A DNA stretch of 64,000 nt from Paenibacillus sp. FSL R5-0766 (lineage in GTDB: Bacteria; Bacillota; Bacilli; Paenibacillales; Paenibacillaceae): the NCBI RefSeq assembly GCF_037971845.1, contig NZ_CP150227.1, forward strand, positions 3,968,001 through 4,032,000, in the 5' to 3' direction. The notes beneath the pieces were generated by a model. It made no database searches. It was given only the letters and a program-made list of their open reading frames with translations, and was not told where the DNA came from. The position numbers were made by a program, and so were the translations under genes. This document shows positions 54,349 through 63,275 of this stretch, piece after piece. How positions within the stretch are numbered: the stretch's first letter is position 1; every line of letters begins with the position of its first letter.

Positions 54349-56094
54349 TTAAGGCTTGGCTTCAATCCAATAATCATAGGCATGGACAATGTTGCCTTGG
54401 TAAGCCTGATGTTCGGCCAACAGATCCGGAAGCTTGGCAAGCTGAAGTTCCATCTCCGCTGCCCCTTTTTCATAAAAAGAAATATGAGGACCTTCATGGT
54501 TCTGCTTCATTTCTACCGAAATCATCAACCTTTTACCCAAACGATCCGCAATCTCCATCTCCTGACTCACAATAGCAGCAATCCCATTGGAACCTTCGGC
54601 GTTGTTACGGAAAGCCATCAGCGACACATGATCGAGTGTACGGATCATAAATTCAGCCACAGATGTATCCTTTCCTGGCAACGCGAAGCTATCCAGCCAT
54701 ACAGCAAGGTCTGCGCTTGTTTCGAGATCACTGTCCTTCTTTGTTTCTTCCTGGAAAAATGTAATGTTGGCAGCCCATTCGGTCAACAGGGTGTCCCGAC
54801 TATTCTCCCACTCTGGCAATGTGTAAGGCTCAATATCCAGATGGATGCCTTCAAATCGTTCATCCGGCTCGGATTCAGCATTATAGTTTTTCACATAATC
54901 AATCAAGCGCTTAATGCGTGGACGATTTTCCTTCTTGCCCCAGATCGGATGTCCACCCATCGCATGGATCTCAATGCCTTGCGCTTTTGCCCGTTTCACA
55001 AAACTGCGGTAACTGGAATAAGGTTGATCCAGGTCCAAACGGACATACAACCAGTTAATATTCTGCTCTCTAGCAAACGCTAGTATGTGCTCTCCCCCGT
55101 CATTCGTCACCTGAGAGGCCTCCCAGATATACGTCCCCCGAATCTCTGGCTGATTGGATGGAATCTCCGGTGATGGCAGTTCCGACGGCTCCAGTTGTCC
55201 CCAGTATACGATGTCATGTACGGCAGAACCTGCGTAGGAACTATGCTCGTTGAATGCGGAGGCAACTTCTTCGATAACGCTTTCCAGTTGCGCTGCACCT
55301 TTCCCGGCAAATGTCGTGAACTCCTCGCCAGGCATGGGCTTGGTGTTCAACCCAACCGTTACGCTCACATTGCTGGTATCGGCCCAGTTCATTTCCTGTT
55401 CAATTAAACGTATAATACCATTGTTCCCTTGCGCGTTATCACGGTAAGCGAGTAAAGTGACATGCTCCACTCGTTCAATGAACCAACGTGACAATGGTTC
55501 GTTATCTGCATCCTCAGAAACTCTATTTCCTGTGATGGTATAGGAATCCAGCCAAAATGGCAGGTCAATATTCACTGCAACTGCGCCATCCTGTCTCACT
55601 TGCTCAAATAACAGATTCATATTGGCTACCCATGATTGTACCAGTGGCTTGGCATCTTCTTTCCAGGCTGGTAACACATAGGGTTTGATATCCAGATGTA
55701 TGGCATCAAATTGCTCGTTGGGCTCAGCAGCTTGATTGTAATCACTTACCCACGAGGCTAATCTGAGCATGGGACCCTCACGGCCACTTATTGCCCAGGA
55801 TGGATCGCCTCCCAGCGCTTCAACCGCAATACCTGCATGGCTTGCTTTGGCTATAAACGTCTGGTATACCTCCTTGGGCAGCGTCATGTCTACATTCACG
55901 TACAGCCTGTTTATCTTATGTTTAGCTGCATTGGCCAACAGCTCATCTCCGTTGCTAACAGACTGTGCCTGCCATACCCAGGCCGCCCGTATATCTGCGC
56001 CGTCAGCTTCAGCAGGTGACTCATTCCCTATCATTATCATCCCTCCGATCAGCAGTAACAGCCAAAATACCTTCCGGGATTGTTTCCCGAACAT
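54349..56094 (-). CDS. secreted protein with two tandem glycosidase-like domains
   Basis: 581 residues. Signal peptide KVFWLLLLIGGMIMIGNES, then two copies of one domain (about 33-310 and 318-581). Matching landmarks: IRAAWVWQAQSVSNGDELL / IRGTYIWEASQVTNDGGEHIL, INRLYVNVDM / INWLYVRLDL, FDAIHLDIKPYVLPAW / FEGIHLDIEPYTLPEW, and VTLLAYRDNAQGNNGI / VSLMAFRNNAEGSNGI. The fold looks like a TIM-barrel glycosidase-type protein, with the Asp-Ile-Glu end of a strand as possible catalytic site. The first copy has Lys in place of that Glu, so only the second copy may be active. Substrate unknown; no cell-wall anchor. Confidence 0.82.
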   Translation of the reverse strand: MFGKQSRKVFWLLLLIGGMIMIGNESPAEADGADIRAAWVWQAQSVSNGDELLANAAKHKINRLYVNVDMTLPKEVYQTFIAKASHAGIAVEALGGDPSWAISGREGPMLRLASWVSDYNQAAEPNEQFDAIHLDIKPYVLPAWKEDAKPLVQSWVANMNLLFEQVRQDGAVAVNIDLPFWLDSYTITGNRVSEDADNEPLSRWFIERVEHVTLLAYRDNAQGNNGIIRLIEQEMNWADTSNVSVTVGLNTKPMPGEEFTTFAGKGAAQLESVIEEVASAFNEHSSYAGSAVHDIVYWGQLEPSELPSPEIPSNQPEIRGTYIWEASQVTNDGGEHILAFAREQNINWLYVRLDLDQPYSSYRSFVKRAKAQGIEIHAMGGHPIWGKKENRPRIKRLIDYVKNYNAESEPDERFEGIHLDIEPYTLPEWENSRDTLLTEWAANITFFQEETKKDSDLETSADLAVWLDSFALPGKDTSVAEFMIRTLDHVSLMAFRNNAEGSNGIAAIVSQEMEIADRLGKRLMISVEMKQNHEGPHISFYEKGAAEMELQLAKLPDLLAEHQAYQGNIVHAYDYWIEAKP

Positions 56095-56160
56095 ATACTC
56101 CCTCCATTCCTCTACTGTTGTAAAATCACATTTATTATAGCAATCGAGTTATTAAAAACA

Positions 56161-56191
56161 AATAAGCCCAAGTGCTTAACTTGGGCTTATT
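56161..56191 (-). terminator. terminator of the SDR gene
   Basis: AATAAGCCCAAGT pairs perfectly with ACTTGGGCTTATT around GCTTA; on the minus strand TTTGTTTTTA follows. Confidence 0.9.
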
Positions 56192-56238
56192 GCTCTGAAG
56201 TTGGGACAGCTTAGGGCTCGCCCGGTTCAATCCCGGTT

Positions 56239-56988
56239 CTAGTCCTCATATATCATTTTTCGGGTCATGCCTCCATCAATAACGAGGTTGGTCCCTGTGA
56301 CAAAGGTATTGCTTGGGTCAGACAAATATAAACAAGCACGGGAGATATCCGAAGGAACACCCACACGACCGGAGGGATGCTGTTCATGATCCTCCTTTTT
56401 CAATTTCTCCACATCACCTGTCTCAATCCATCCCGGACTGATACAATTGACCCGAATTTGGTCCTTGCCCAGTGAGACCGCCAGCGCATGCGTCAGAGCT
56501 ACAATCGCTCCTTTGGATGCGGCATAAGCTTCGGTGTCCGGCTCAGACATCAGCGCACGGGTAGAAGCCATGTTGATAATGGCACCCCCGTGTTCATTGC
56601 TTTTCATATGTTTGGCTGCTTCCCGACTCGCCAAAAAGCAACTTCTCACATTGGTATTGAGTACATCGTCCCATTCTTCCAGCGTCAGCTCATAGGGTGA
56701 CTTCCACTTGGCGAGTCCTGCATTATTCACCAGAACATCAATTTGTTTGAATTCTTCCACGGTTGTCCGAAAAAGATTCGTAATATCCTGCTCGCTCCGA
56801 ACATCACATTGCACAAAGATGGCTTCTCCGCCTTCATTACGAATGGAAGCTGCGGCTGCAGCCCCTTCTGCTTCCTGGTAGTCGGCAAGTACGACTTTGG
56901 CCCCGGCGACTGCATAAGCCTCAGCCACACTCCGTCCTATTCCCTGAGCGGCACCGGTTACAACAACGACCTGATCTGTATATGACAT
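56239..56988 (-). CDS. short-chain dehydrogenase/reductase
   Basis: 249 residues, classical SDR. VVVTGAAQGIGRSVAEAY is the cofactor motif (TGxxxGxG), VLVNNAGLAKW the NNAG motif, IINMASTRALMSEPDTEAYAASKGAI the Ser and Tyr-x-x-x-Lys catalytic residues, and CISPGWIETGD the following loop; VIDGGMTRK closes the fold. The Asp at the end of strand 2 (VVLADYQEAEG) suggests NAD preference. It reduces or oxidises an alcohol/ketone; substrate unknown. Ribosome site AGGAGG. Stands alone. Confidence 0.93.
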   Translation of the reverse strand: MSYTDQVVVVTGAAQGIGRSVAEAYAVAGAKVVLADYQEAEGAAAAASIRNEGGEAIFVQCDVRSEQDITNLFRTTVEEFKQIDVLVNNAGLAKWKSPYELTLEEWDDVLNTNVRSCFLASREAAKHMKSNEHGGAIINMASTRALMSEPDTEAYAASKGAIVALTHALAVSLGKDQIRVNCISPGWIETGDVEKLKKEDHEQHPSGRVGVPSDISRACLYLSDPSNTFVTGTNLVIDGGMTRKMIYED

Positions 56989-57098
56989 ATTGATTCCCTC
57001 CTCTATGGTAATGATCCTTTGATCATAATCTCATTAAGCCTCTTCTTATATAAAAACACGATAGGCCTATTAAGAAACGCTTGTCCAGCAAATAATCA

Positions 57099-57130
57099 AA
57101 AAAAGCTCACGCCATTCTGGCGCAAGCTGC
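57099..57130 (-). terminator. terminator of the DUF2500-like gene
   Basis: On the minus strand GCTTGCGCCA pairs with TGGCGTGAGC (one mismatch) followed by seven T. A related hairpin is found with the gene remnant at 59908-60020. Confidence 0.85.
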
Positions 57131-57135
57131 TCAGT

Positions 57136-57528
57136 TTAACCACGTAGACGTTCAGAATATACGCGATTATATCGCTCGAAGCCTACATAACGCGTTCCTT
57201 TGAACGAGAGCCGTCCTTCATCCCCCTCAGCGCACAAACCATACTCTTCACCATTGACTTTGAATTCAAGCCGATCTCCACTTTCTACTTCAAAGGTGAC
57301 GTAGTATAACGTTCGTGCTGTACTACCCGGTTCAGATTGCGACTGACTCATCTTCATCCGTCTGCTGGTGATTCGTGAAGGCACGGTCAATAGCGGCTCC
57401 GAGTTGTTGCGTCCCCACCTCCATACCTCCTTTCCCATCGACAGAAGGACTATACCTATAATCAGAACAAATACAACCGGAAAGACGGTTCCAAACAAAT
57501 CAAACATCCAGGATGATTCAATGCCCAT
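57136..57528 (-). CDS. DUF2500-like membrane protein
   Basis: 130 residues from ATG 57528 (GGAGG seven bases upstream). One N-terminal membrane helix (FGTVFPVVFVLIIGIVLLSM), then a cytosolic or surface beta domain: VPSRITSRRMKMSQSQSEPGSTARTLYYVTFEVESGDRLEFKVNGEEYGLCAEGDEGRLSFKGTRYVGFER. The pattern of strand-rich domain with YVTFE..GDRLEF and GLCAEGDEGRLSFKGTRYVGF is that of DUF2500 proteins. Function unknown. Part of its 3' end is found again, decayed, at 59944-60020. Confidence 0.85.
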   Translation of the reverse strand: MGIESSWMFDLFGTVFPVVFVLIIGIVLLSMGKEVWRWGRNNSEPLLTVPSRITSRRMKMSQSQSEPGSTARTLYYVTFEVESGDRLEFKVNGEEYGLCAEGDEGRLSFKGTRYVGFERYNRVYSERLRG

Positions 57529-57644
57529 GTCTCTCCCTCCGTTCATACAACTTAGGACAGCCGGAGTCTTGACCCGTCTCCAGTAATGTATATGCACGTA
57601 AACAAGGAACTTGTTATCCAGATTGAAATCGAACAGTGTGAAGG

Positions 57645-57675
57645 GAAAAACCCTCCGGCAGAATACCGAAGGGTT
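57645..57675 (-). terminator. terminator of the lipoprotein gene
   Basis: AACCCTCCGG (57649-57658) pairs with CCGAAGGGTT (57666-57675), one mismatch; on the minus strand six T follow. Confidence 0.85.
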
Positions 57676-57737
57676 GCTTCATATGAGAATAAGTACTATT
57701 CCATTTTTTAATACCTTGCTTAACTAGCAGCCCTATT

Positions 57738-58307
57738 TTACTTAAAGGTTGTTGCAAATCGTTGATCCGACAATATAACCTGATTAACCTGTCCCTCTTT
57801 TGTCAGCATAAACGATGCACGATAGATAGCCAGATCATCTTTTTCCGCTTGTAGCGACTTCTCATCCAGGAATGTTTCCTTCTGAATATGATAGGCATAA
57901 TCGATATTACGTTCAGATTCGACCAAAACATGTTCCTTGCCATACAGATCGAGAATCTCTTGATGTGTCATCCCCGCCTCTGCCCCGCGAGCCGCCTTAA
58001 AGTACCCTTTCGAGTCCTTATTCAAGATGATACTAACGACTTTGGCATCCCTATAGCCAATCGTGATTCCGTTATTGTATTGATAGGATTGACCCACACC
58101 AGTGGGTGTTCCCTCACCGAGGATTTTCTCCGCCTCTTCCTGACTCATTCCATACGTAATCTTATCCTCACTGTCGGTCTTCGTCACAGCCAGATCCTGT
58201 TCTGAAAATTCGTTTGGATTGAATTTGCTATTGCCACAAGCCGTAATCATGATTAATAATAATGCTGCAACAATCCATGTTATTTTTCTCCAGTGGTCAT
58301 TCTTCAT
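57738..58307 (-). CDS. lipoprotein of unknown function
   Basis: 189 residues from ATG 58307 (GAGGTG five bases upstream). The lipobox LIMITAC at the end of the helix WIVAALLLIMITAC predicts lipid attachment and location on the outer face of the membrane. The mature part holds a SmpA/OmlA-like beta-hairpin domain (ITYGMSQEEAEKILGEGTPTGVGQSYQYNNGITIGYRDAKVVSIILN) followed by a second, similar segment (AGMTHQEILDLYGKEH). The doubled GMSxxExxxLxG-type motif suggests an internal repeat. Role unknown. Confidence 0.82.
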   Translation of the reverse strand: MKNDHWRKITWIVAALLLIMITACGNSKFNPNEFSEQDLAVTKTDSEDKITYGMSQEEAEKILGEGTPTGVGQSYQYNNGITIGYRDAKVVSIILNKDSKGYFKAARGAEAGMTHQEILDLYGKEHVLVESERNIDYAYHIQKETFLDEKSLQAEKDDLAIYRASFMLTKEGQVNQVILSDQRFATTFK

Positions 58308-58444
58308 GTACTCACCTCTGATGTTTTTCCAATATTTTATCATATTAACTACTGAAAAAATAATTAGTAGTGACGTTTTCACCATTCCTCACAAAACAAA
58401 AAGGGTATCCGATATGTAGTTACTCCTATACCATTATCCGCTCC

Positions 58445-58486
58445 AACTGAGATAACAGCCTCGGGAAAGCACTGCTATCTCAGTTC
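58445..58486. other. hairpin in the gap before the collagen-like gene's end
   Basis: AACTGAGATA pairs with TATCTCAGTT around a variable loop containing ACAG/CTGC. No T-run follows on either strand, so it is not a typical terminator; it lies between the lipoprotein promoter region and the collagen-like stop codon. Confidence 0.55.
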
Positions 58487-58558
58487 AAGCAAACCCATAT
58501 TACCATTGTAGATACAATTTAATAAAGCTGAGAACAATTAGCATACCTGGTACCGGAT

Positions 58559-59707
58559 TCATACTAATTGTGTGATCACAAGATGTGCCGATACAGGTCT
58601 TGTTCCGCCTGCAAGTGGCGTGATGGTTAATGCAGTAGCATTACCAGCCGGGTTCCGCACGGTCAGAATAGAATTAATTACGGTTGTCTGCACCAAAGAA
58701 ATACCCACAATCTGAGACGTTCCCGTTGCTCGCCCAACTACAGTAGGAGCCAAATCTGCCCCATTGAGGGTTAAGATTAATTGACCGGCTTCATCGATGC
58801 TCACATGGAACAAAATCTGATACGTACCAATAGCTGCCAGATTGAATGAACTCGGCCCCGTACGTGCGATAGTCGTTCCACTTGTCGGCCCATCTTGAGG
58901 AAAGCTTACATCCGTACCGGGAGCAACTGTTGCAGCATTATCGGGTGGCATCAACGCGAAAAAATCCGCGAATCCAAGTACGCTTCCGGCTGCTCCTGTG
59001 GCTCCAGCGGGACCAGCTACTCCAGTCGCACCTGTCGGGCCCACTGCTCCAGCAGGACCTACCGCTCCTGTTGCGCCGACTGGTCCGGCCGAGCCTACTG
59101 CTCCAGCGGGACCTACCGCTCCCGTTGCACCGACTGGTCCGGCCGGGCCTACTGCTCCAGCAGGGCCTATTGCTCCTGTTGCACCTGTTGGGCCGGCCGG
59201 GCCTACTGCTCCAGCAGGGCCTATTGCTCCTGTTGCACCTGTTGGGCCTACTGCTCCAGCGGGGCCAGGAAAACCTTGAGGTCCGATGGCACCTGCAGGA
59301 CCTGGATTACCTTGCGGACCCTGTGGCCCTACGGCACCTGCTTCTCCTGGAATCCCCTGAGCTCCCATGGGTCCAGCGGGCCCAACCGGACCTTGAGAGC
59401 CTACCGCTCCAGCAGGACCAGGCTGTCCCTGAGGCCCTTGTGGTCCAGGTGGCCCCCCTGCTGGTCCTTGAGCTCCAGGTGGCCCTTCAACCCCTTGTCT
59501 ACCTTGGATGCCCTGTACGCCTTGAATACCTTGTGGTCCTGTTGGGCCAACAACAGTAGGGGTAGATATATTCACTTCTGGAGGCGGGCATTTTACTCGA
59601 ACGAACTTTTTGACCACTTTCAATCGGCGTTCTTTCCTTTTAACTTTACACGGATGGAATGTTGCCTTTTTTCTCTTCATACGTTTCTTCACTTCTGAAT
59701 AACTCAC
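58559..59707 (-). CDS. collagen-like (Gly-X-Y) protein, exosporium type
   Basis: 382 residues from GTG 59707 after GGGAGG. A strongly basic N-terminus ([24 protein letters not shown]) with CPPPEVNI is followed by about 190 residues of Gly-X-Y ([15 protein letters not shown]... to about 245), rich in GPAGAVGP and GATGAIGP. The last 130 residues form a BclA-like C-terminal domain: [81 protein letters not shown]. BclA relatives are hair-like glycoproteins on the spore surface; trimer formation is expected. Part of the gene consists of 54-base tandem units. Confidence 0.92.
   Translation of the reverse strand: MSYSEVKKRMKRKKATFHPCKVKRKERRLKVVKKFVRVKCPPPEVNISTPTVVGPTGPQGIQGVQGIQGRQGVEGPPGAQGPAGGPPGPQGPQGQPGPAGAVGSQGPVGPAGPMGAQGIPGEAGAVGPQGPQGNPGPAGAIGPQGFPGPAGAVGPTGATGAIGPAGAVGPAGPTGATGAIGPAGAVGPAGPVGATGAVGPAGAVGSAGPVGATGAVGPAGAVGPTGATGVAGPAGATGAAGSVLGFADFFALMPPDNAATVAPGTDVSFPQDGPTSGTTIARTGPSSFNLAAIGTYQILFHVSIDEAGQLILTLNGADLAPTVVGRATGTSQIVGISLVQTTVINSILTVRNPAGNATALTITPLAGGTRPVSAHLVITQLV
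59043..59258. repeat. 54-base tandem repeats in the collagen-like gene
   Basis: Units beginning ACTGCTCC recur at 59043, 59097, 59151, 59205 (exact 54-base steps) and 59250 (45-base step after loss of nine bases). Each encodes 18 residues, six Gly-X-Y triplets. Copy number is likely to vary between strains. Confidence 0.88.
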
Positions 59708-59907
59708 CGTGTGGACACCTCCCTACAGACATAGTTTAACGTACGTATGTAGATGAAAAGGTGCGTGGACGATCAACCATTTTAGTAAAAAACTCAGCTA
59801 ATTTCCAGAAAAAAAATAAAATTAATATCACACCGCCCATACGATTGATCTAAATTGTTCATAACCATTAATTGAGTCAAGCTGGTTTACGTAAGGACAT
59901 TTGTTCA

Positions 59908-60020
59908 AAAAAACTCATGTCATTTGGGCATGAGTTGCTTGGTTTAACCACGCAGACGTTCCGAATAAAGCAGATTAGTTCGTTTAAAGCTAATATATCA
60001 TGCCCTTTGAAAGAGAGCCG
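59908..60020 (-). pseudogene. decayed 3' end of a second DUF2500-like gene with its terminator
   Basis: On the minus strand 59944-60020 reads RLSFKG, then after a one-base deletion FKRTNLLYSERLRG and stop, matching RLSFKGTRYVGFERYNRVYSERLRG of the gene at 57136. The following A-run/T-run hairpin (ACTCATG with CATGAGT, 59912-59938) corresponds to the terminator at 57099. Only the tail is left, directly against the stop of the C39-like gene, which now probably uses this terminator. Confidence 0.85.
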
Positions 60021-60022
60021 TC

Positions 60023-60616
60023 TTAAATCTGCATTGGGTGTACGACGATATAGGAGTTTTGAGAAAAAGGTAACCAGGACCTCCATAACATATTGAGTTC
60101 ACTTATACTGATTTTTCGATTGTAATATTTTTCATCACAATTAATCTTGTGGTCTAACGATTCTGCCAAGTAAAAATGTGTTTCATCATAGCCAACGACG
60201 GGAACAAAATGCAAATAACGTTGTTTGGGATGTACTCTAATAAATAAAATAACAGGCACACCCTGGCTGATCTGTTTCTTCAACGTATTCACATTTCCTC
60301 GTAAGTACATTGCCTGAAATCCTAGCTTCCTGAAAAAAACAACAACCGCTTTGGGATATACCGTCCCATCCAGTAATTTGCGAGGATAGGTTTCATATAG
60401 CTTTGTTCCGTTGGACTCCAAACCGAAATGTCTCAAGACAAACGCACTGGAAAATGCAGCGCATTCGTAGTTTTTCTGAATATCCAACCGATTTGAAGAT
60501 TGAATGTAATATGTGCTTGGCACATTGACTATGTACATGCGATCTTTCTTAGGAAAACTGAAATAAAGGGAGATCACCCAGAGAATAATCAACCAAAGTA
60601 ATACATTGAGAAACAA
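60023..60616 (-). CDS. C39-like peptidase-fold membrane protein
   Basis: 197 residues from TTG 60616, seven bases after GGAGG. One N-terminal membrane helix (FLNVLLWLIILWVISLYFSF), then a C39-like papain fold: NYECAAFSSAFVLRHFG supplies the Cys, VILFIRVHPKQRYLHFVPVVGYDETHFYLAES the His and the following acid. Likely exported domain on the outer side of the membrane. No ABC transporter or bacteriocin is beside it, so the substrate is unclear. AT-rich compared with the 53-59 kb genes. Confidence 0.83.
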   Translation of the reverse strand: MFLNVLLWLIILWVISLYFSFPKKDRMYIVNVPSTYYIQSSNRLDIQKNYECAAFSSAFVLRHFGLESNGTKLYETYPRKLLDGTVYPKAVVVFFRKLGFQAMYLRGNVNTLKKQISQGVPVILFIRVHPKQRYLHFVPVVGYDETHFYLAESLDHKINCDEKYYNRKISISELNMLWRSWLPFSQNSYIVVHPMQI

Positions 60617-60657
60617 TTCGTGGCCTCCTTCGTCTCATCAAGATGTCTTTTAGATGT

Positions 60658-61152
60658 TCATTCCTCGCACCAGTTCTTTAAAACCCATTCTTTAATTTGT
60701 TCAGATACTCCCACTGCTGTAAGCTCTGTTGTATCAATTGTTTGCATTGGCGGGTCAAACGCAGTTTCCGAATTCTGGAGTAACCAGTTGGCAAAGTTTT
60801 TGTGATCTTCAACCAGGTTCTCGTCCCACCCACGGGCTCTTAAACGCGTCTCACGAGTAACATCGTCACAATGCAAATTCATATATATAATTCGATCAAA
60901 TCGATCTATGTAATCGGACGATGCAATGTTTTCCGGCACCATCGTTCCGCACAAAACGGTCCCTCGTCCACTTAGCGATATGTTATACGCAATCCTTAAC
61001 CAATTCTCTTTGGCTATCTGCCAATCCACGTTATCGATGATATCCATATCAAATACGTCAAATTCGGGAAGTTGCTTGCGAACAAGCGAAGAAATCGTTG
61101 TTTTTCCTGTTCCACTTGCGCCTGTCACTACAAACAGCGGTAATCTTCTCAT
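60658..61152 (-). CDS. P-loop kinase-like protein
   Basis: 164 residues. LFVVTGASGTGKTTISSLV is the Walker A loop (GASGTGKTT); DVFDMDIID may hold the metal-binding Asp; DRIIYMNLHCDDVTRETRLRARGWD is the lid-type Arg-rich segment; and a C-terminal helix ends LKNWCEE. The pattern is that of small AAA_18/AAA_33-like nucleotide or metabolite kinases. Substrate unknown. Ribosome site AAGGAG six bases from the start. Single gene. Confidence 0.85.
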   Translation of the reverse strand: MRRLPLFVVTGASGTGKTTISSLVRKQLPEFDVFDMDIIDNVDWQIAKENWLRIAYNISLSGRGTVLCGTMVPENIASSDYIDRFDRIIYMNLHCDDVTRETRLRARGWDENLVEDHKNFANWLLQNSETAFDPPMQTIDTTELTAVGVSEQIKEWVLKNWCEE

Positions 61153-61295
61153 AACTAGCTCCTTTAGTTAAAATAAAATTCGATTTATTACGTTCTCCAT
61201 TGATCTGCTTTCAACCCATGAATAATAGCGATATATAGGTAGCAGTATCCATTTGATATTTAAACATAGACCTCTCTCCGATTCATTTCATTTAA

Positions 61296-62042
61296 TCACC
61301 GTTTTCTTGCTTTAATGACAAAGGATACAGGTAACATCTTTGCTCTTTTAAGGAGACTATCGCTATTATTATGTAATTGCATGATATCCTCATCGGATTC
61401 TTCTATCATTTGTTCAATGACAAATCCCGCTTTCGCTAACGCATTGACATAGGTTGATAGTTGACGATCAGCCAAGGTTAATTCACCCTGACAAAAATCA
61501 GGAGATATCGCATACCACGATTCATCAGAATATGGCTTATTGAGGACAAATCTATCATTTTCTTCAACGACACATCTATGAATTGGATGAGACCAACTGA
61601 AAATAAAAATACCATTTTTCTTTAAATAAGAAGCGATTCGGTTGAAAGTACCTTGAAGATCGGTTGTCCAACCTATGGCATAAATCGAATACACAGCGTC
61701 AAAATAATTAGTAGGAATACCACATTCCTCTTCCATGGGTGAACATATCAATGTTGCAGGAATTCCGTATGTCCTCAAGTGTTGTTGTGTCTTTTCTATC
61801 TGTTTCTGGGATATATCCATACCCCACAGTTCACCTGCTTTGCGATCCCCATGATACTGCAAGGATTGACCATTTCCACAGCCCACCTCTAACATCTTTA
61901 ATCCTGAGACATCCCCAAAAAGTTGGTGTTTTTCTTCTGAGATAAATGCTCCATAATGCGGAAGCACGATTGCTCTCAAAAAGTCATTCCCTTTTGTATC
62001 CCAATAAAAACTGTTTGTTTCATAAACACTGTACTTGTTCAT
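61296..62042 (-). CDS. class I SAM-dependent methyltransferase
   Basis: 248 residues from ATG 62042, seven bases after GGAGG. Motif I is GLKMLEVGCGNGQSLQYHGDRKAGELWGMDISQKQIEKTQQHL, motif IV is YFDAVYSIYAIGWTTDLQGTFNRIASYLKKNGIFIFSWSHP, as in the Methyltransf_11 family. Small-molecule methyltransferase of unknown substrate. It stands alone in the AT-rich right-hand part of the window. Confidence 0.92.
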   Translation of the reverse strand: MNKYSVYETNSFYWDTKGNDFLRAIVLPHYGAFISEEKHQLFGDVSGLKMLEVGCGNGQSLQYHGDRKAGELWGMDISQKQIEKTQQHLRTYGIPATLICSPMEEECGIPTNYFDAVYSIYAIGWTTDLQGTFNRIASYLKKNGIFIFSWSHPIHRCVVEENDRFVLNKPYSDESWYAISPDFCQGELTLADRQLSTYVNALAKAGFVIEQMIEESDEDIMQLHNNSDSLLKRAKMLPVSFVIKARKR

Positions 62043-62150
62043 CTGATAGCCTCCTTTATACACTACATCCAGAACATTACTTGTTACCTTCGTTGAAATA
62101 TGTAATCTACATCGACTCGTTTCATGATTGAACTTCCTTTCCTGAAACTT

Positions 62151-62576
62151 TTAAATATTATTCTTATCGCTGAACTCTATGCAAAAAGGTTGCATCTCAG
62201 GTTTTAAACAATACTCTATTCTTTCTCTGAAGTTTTTCCATTCGACTTTTAAAATGGCTTCTTCGATTGGAAAAAAACCAGACTCTAAACTCTCCGATGA
62301 TGTCGTTAATTCTCCTCCTATTGGTTTGGCTAGAAATAATGTGTTACATATTGAATTTTCGATATTTTGAAATATTCCACAGAATTTGATGATTTCAATG
62401 TGGATTCCGGACTCCTCTTTCGTTTCTCTGACCGCAGCTTGACTTAGGGATTCTCCTTCTTCTACTTGACCACCTGGCATTTCCCATCCTCTTCGTGGTC
62501 CTCTAATAAGTAATAATTCATTTTTGTCGTTTATCACGATAGCAGCGGCAGATAAAATATGTTTTGGAGGGCTCAT
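62151..62576 (-). CDS. Nudix hydrolase
   Basis: 141 residues. The Nudix box GGQVEEGESLSQAAVRETKEESG matches Gx5Ex7REUxEExGU. RGPRRGWEMPGGQVEEGE supplies the strand before it. It hydrolyses a nucleoside diphosphate linked to another group, with magnesium; the substrate cannot be told. GGAG seven bases before the start. Single gene between the methyltransferase and an SMI1/KNR4-like gene. Confidence 0.93.
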   Translation of the reverse strand: MSPPKHILSAAAIVINDKNELLLIRGPRRGWEMPGGQVEEGESLSQAAVRETKEESGIHIEIIKFCGIFQNIENSICNTLFLAKPIGGELTTSSESLESGFFPIEEAILKVEWKNFRERIEYCLKPEMQPFCIEFSDKNNI

Positions 62577-62639
62577 TTATTCGACTCCTTCTAGAGAGAT
62601 TGGATATGAATTGAAGTTCTTTATTCTAATACGGAGTCA

Positions 62640-63275
62640 TTAATCCTTCTTTGACAAAACGAGCGTATAGTTCTTGCCATCATAGTTATTCACATTTTCA
62701 ATGTGTCCTTGTAAATGCCTATAATAACGTTCAGAATTTTCACTATTCCAATTCCAGAAATGCGCGCCATTACATATAATCAGTCTTTCAAACCATCTCT
62801 CAAAATTCATATTTACCTTAATTGCGCTATCAACGAACAACATTTCAGTCCAATACAAATAGCTAGAAAATCTGTCAATGCATTCATTCGTATTTATAAA
62901 AAGCATATCTCCATTATCCGAACCTATTGGAATCCAACCCTGCGGTATCATGCTAACATAATCATAATCAATGTACACCTGTCGAATCATGTTTAAGCTA
63001 TACAATTGGATCCCCCCTCCATAAAAGGGATGCACGAATAGATCTGCTCCATTATGATTTAGTAAAAAAGCTTTATAGTCCCAAGGTATAACTAAATTTA
63101 ACTCTTCAAATAAAGAATCGATCTCCTGATTTGATGAACCCGGATAAAACGTAAAGCTTGCAGGCTCACTATAACCAGTTGAACCTTGTATTAATAATGT
63201 ATTATTACTATCTAATCTTTTCTTCAAACCCTCTAGAGTTAACTCAACTATATTGAAGATTTCCGAAGATTCCAT
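62640..63275 (-). CDS. SMI1/KNR4-family protein
   Basis: 211 residues. The SUKH core is visible in EIDSLFEELNLVIPWDYKAFLLNHNGADLFVHPFYGGGIQLYSLNMIRQVYIDYDYVSMIPQGWIPIGSDNGDMLFINTNE, with the usual LP-x-DYKxFLxxxNG and PIGSDxGDxxF motifs. Many members are immunity proteins against contact-dependent or polymorphic toxins; no toxin gene is adjacent in this window, so this one may be an orphan or have another role. Low GC. Ribosome site AAGGGATG. Confidence 0.87.
   Translation of the reverse strand: MESSEIFNIVELTLEGLKKRLDSNNTLLIQGSTGYSEPASFTFYPGSSNQEIDSLFEELNLVIPWDYKAFLLNHNGADLFVHPFYGGGIQLYSLNMIRQVYIDYDYVSMIPQGWIPIGSDNGDMLFINTNECIDRFSSYLYWTEMLFVDSAIKVNMNFERWFERLIICNGAHFWNWNSENSERYYRHLQGHIENVNNYDGKNYTLVLSKKD

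Noticed and set aside
54189..54497. N-terminal extension of cwlJ to 243 residues
   Set aside because: It would run through the terminator at 54280-54320 and overlap another gene; ATG 54188 has a strong ribosome site and begins the conserved domain.
59040..59270. Regularly spaced repeats that could suggest a CRISPR array
   Set aside because: The units are directly adjacent 54-base coding repeats in frame with Gly-X-Y; there are no unique spacers.
58882..59698. Long plus-strand open frames (225-267 codons) opposite the collagen-like gene
   Set aside because: They arise because the Gly-X-Y codon pattern leaves all other frames free of stops. Their products are unnatural Leu/Gln- or Ser/Cys-rich repeats and they lack ribosome sites.
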